Of a stretch of DNA of 64,000 nucleotides, positions 63,187 to 64,000 are shown piece after piece. The stretch is from positions 7,378,001 through 7,442,000 of the forward strand of contig CAVNZM010000005.1 in NCBI GenBank assembly GCA_963693365.1. Reading direction: 5' to 3'. Every line of letters begins with the position of its first letter. Within the stretch, counting starts at the first letter, position 1. The notes beneath the pieces were generated by a model, which saw only the letters and a program-made list of their open reading frames with translations, did not search any database and was not told where the DNA came from. The DNA comes from Amoebidium appalachense (Eukaryota; Ichthyosporea). The position numbers and the translations under genes are program-made.

Positions 63187-63498
63187 GCGGGGCATGCGAC
63201 TTGAGGTGCGTGGCTTTTTTTTTCTTTTTTTTTTTTTTTCTTTTTTTTTTCTTTTTTTTTCTTCTTCCTCCTACTCCTCCTTTGCCCTCCTTGTATCTGC
63301 ATTGCTGCATGTACACCCGAGCAAGGAGCGGGAAGGGGGAGGGGGGTATGGGTTGTCTGTGTGTCTATAGAAACACGTCTGTGTGAGTGCGTCACGGTGT
63401 GTTGTCCTGGCTTTGCATTGCTGAGTATTTTGCCTTCTGCTGTTGCTCCTGGCTTCTTCTTCTCTCTCTCTCTCTCTCTCTCTCTCCTCCTCCTCCTC

Positions 63499-63559
<61 letters not shown>

Positions 63560-63708
63560 AAAAAAAAAAAAGGGTTAAGAGTGTGAGAGGAAGAGAAAGA
63601 GAGAGAAAAGAAGGAAAAAAAAAGGAGGGAAGAAAAAAAGAAGGGAGGGTTAAAAAAAAAAAAAAAAAAAAAAGACGAAAACATGTCTTACAAGCTTCAA
63701 CTCTGAAA

Positions 63709-63774
<66 letters not shown>

Positions 63775-64000
63775 CAGCAAAGCAGGCATCAAGATGGGCC
63801 CGACAGCAAACCATCAAAGTCTGATCGGAATGTGATTGGCCAATCGAGGATGTGTGATTATTGGATCGTGGGGAGTGGCAACATGTGTCATTTAGGCTCT
63901 AGAGGGTATCAAAGTGTGGGGACATGATATATTGTGGGCAAATGTACCAACCCCTTTTCTGGGGACCAGAAAAATTGATGAACTGTTCCCAGTTTTATTG
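63187..64000. other. intergenic, 3' flank of the HMG-box gene
   Basis: T-rich DNA follows the stop, with no clear AATAAA. Then CT/CTC repeats (about 63464-63522), a C run into an A run (about 63523-63571), A/G-rich DNA, a second C run (about 63711-63746) and a CA repeat. The last 220 bp are unique with two ATTGG/CCAAT motifs (about 63834 and 63840), which could belong to a promoter outside the window. Confidence 0.5.

Noticed and set aside
62377-63195. 272-codon minus-strand frame
   Set aside because: Shadow of the lysine-rich last exon of the HMG-box gene read backwards.

Overview
This is a nuclear genome segment from an intron-rich eukaryote. Five spliced protein-coding genes lie on the + strand, all with GT-AG introns whose phases can be followed exon by exon. 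The gene set (a CRELD-like ER protein, a Dus4-type tRNA dihydrouridine synthase, an SLC38-type amino acid transporter and a two-HMG-box mitochondrial DNA-packaging protein), together with a chromodomain Ty3/gypsy element, a non-LTR retrotransposon and hAT-like and Harbinger-like elements, suggests an animal or a unicellular relative of animals. The sequence alone does not settle the lineage. Noncoding DNA is saturated with CA/GT, GA/CT and poly-C/poly-G tracts, and the exons are almost free of them, so most long open frames in the window are artefacts of simple repeats.

Layout: 1-2357 intergenic; 2358-8934 CRELD-like gene (7 exons); 8935-11893 intergenic with a decayed inverted-repeat element; 11894-13542 four-helix membrane protein (2 exons); 13543-15925 intergenic; 15926-24777 Dus4-like gene (11 exons, 325 aa); 24778-27799 intergenic; 27800-39310 SLC38/AAAP transporter (12 exons, 472 aa); 39311-47450 intergenic with a Harbinger-like element abutting a hAT-like element; about 47454-52430 a broken chromodomain Ty3/gypsy element carrying two later DNA-element insertions; 54247-56187 a 5'-truncated non-LTR retrotransposon; 57252-58173 a hAT-like element ending about 200 bp before the last gene; 58370-63186 mitochondrial HMG-box protein (4 exons, 444 aa); 63187-64000 intergenic.

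The genes look like unrelated housekeeping functions that happen to be neighbours: ER folding, tRNA modification, amino acid transport and mitochondrial nucleoid structure. The novelty is in the noncoding DNA. Several introns carry G/GT-rich sequence upstream and C/CA-rich sequence downstream, so the two could pair across the intron, and many 3' splice sites are simply the end of a CA repeat. A short interspersed repeat family ends in poly-C. One transporter intron holds two long adjacent hairpins, and two other transporter introns hold tandem copies of exon starts complete with their 3' splice sites. For four DNA elements I could define both termini and a target-site duplication.
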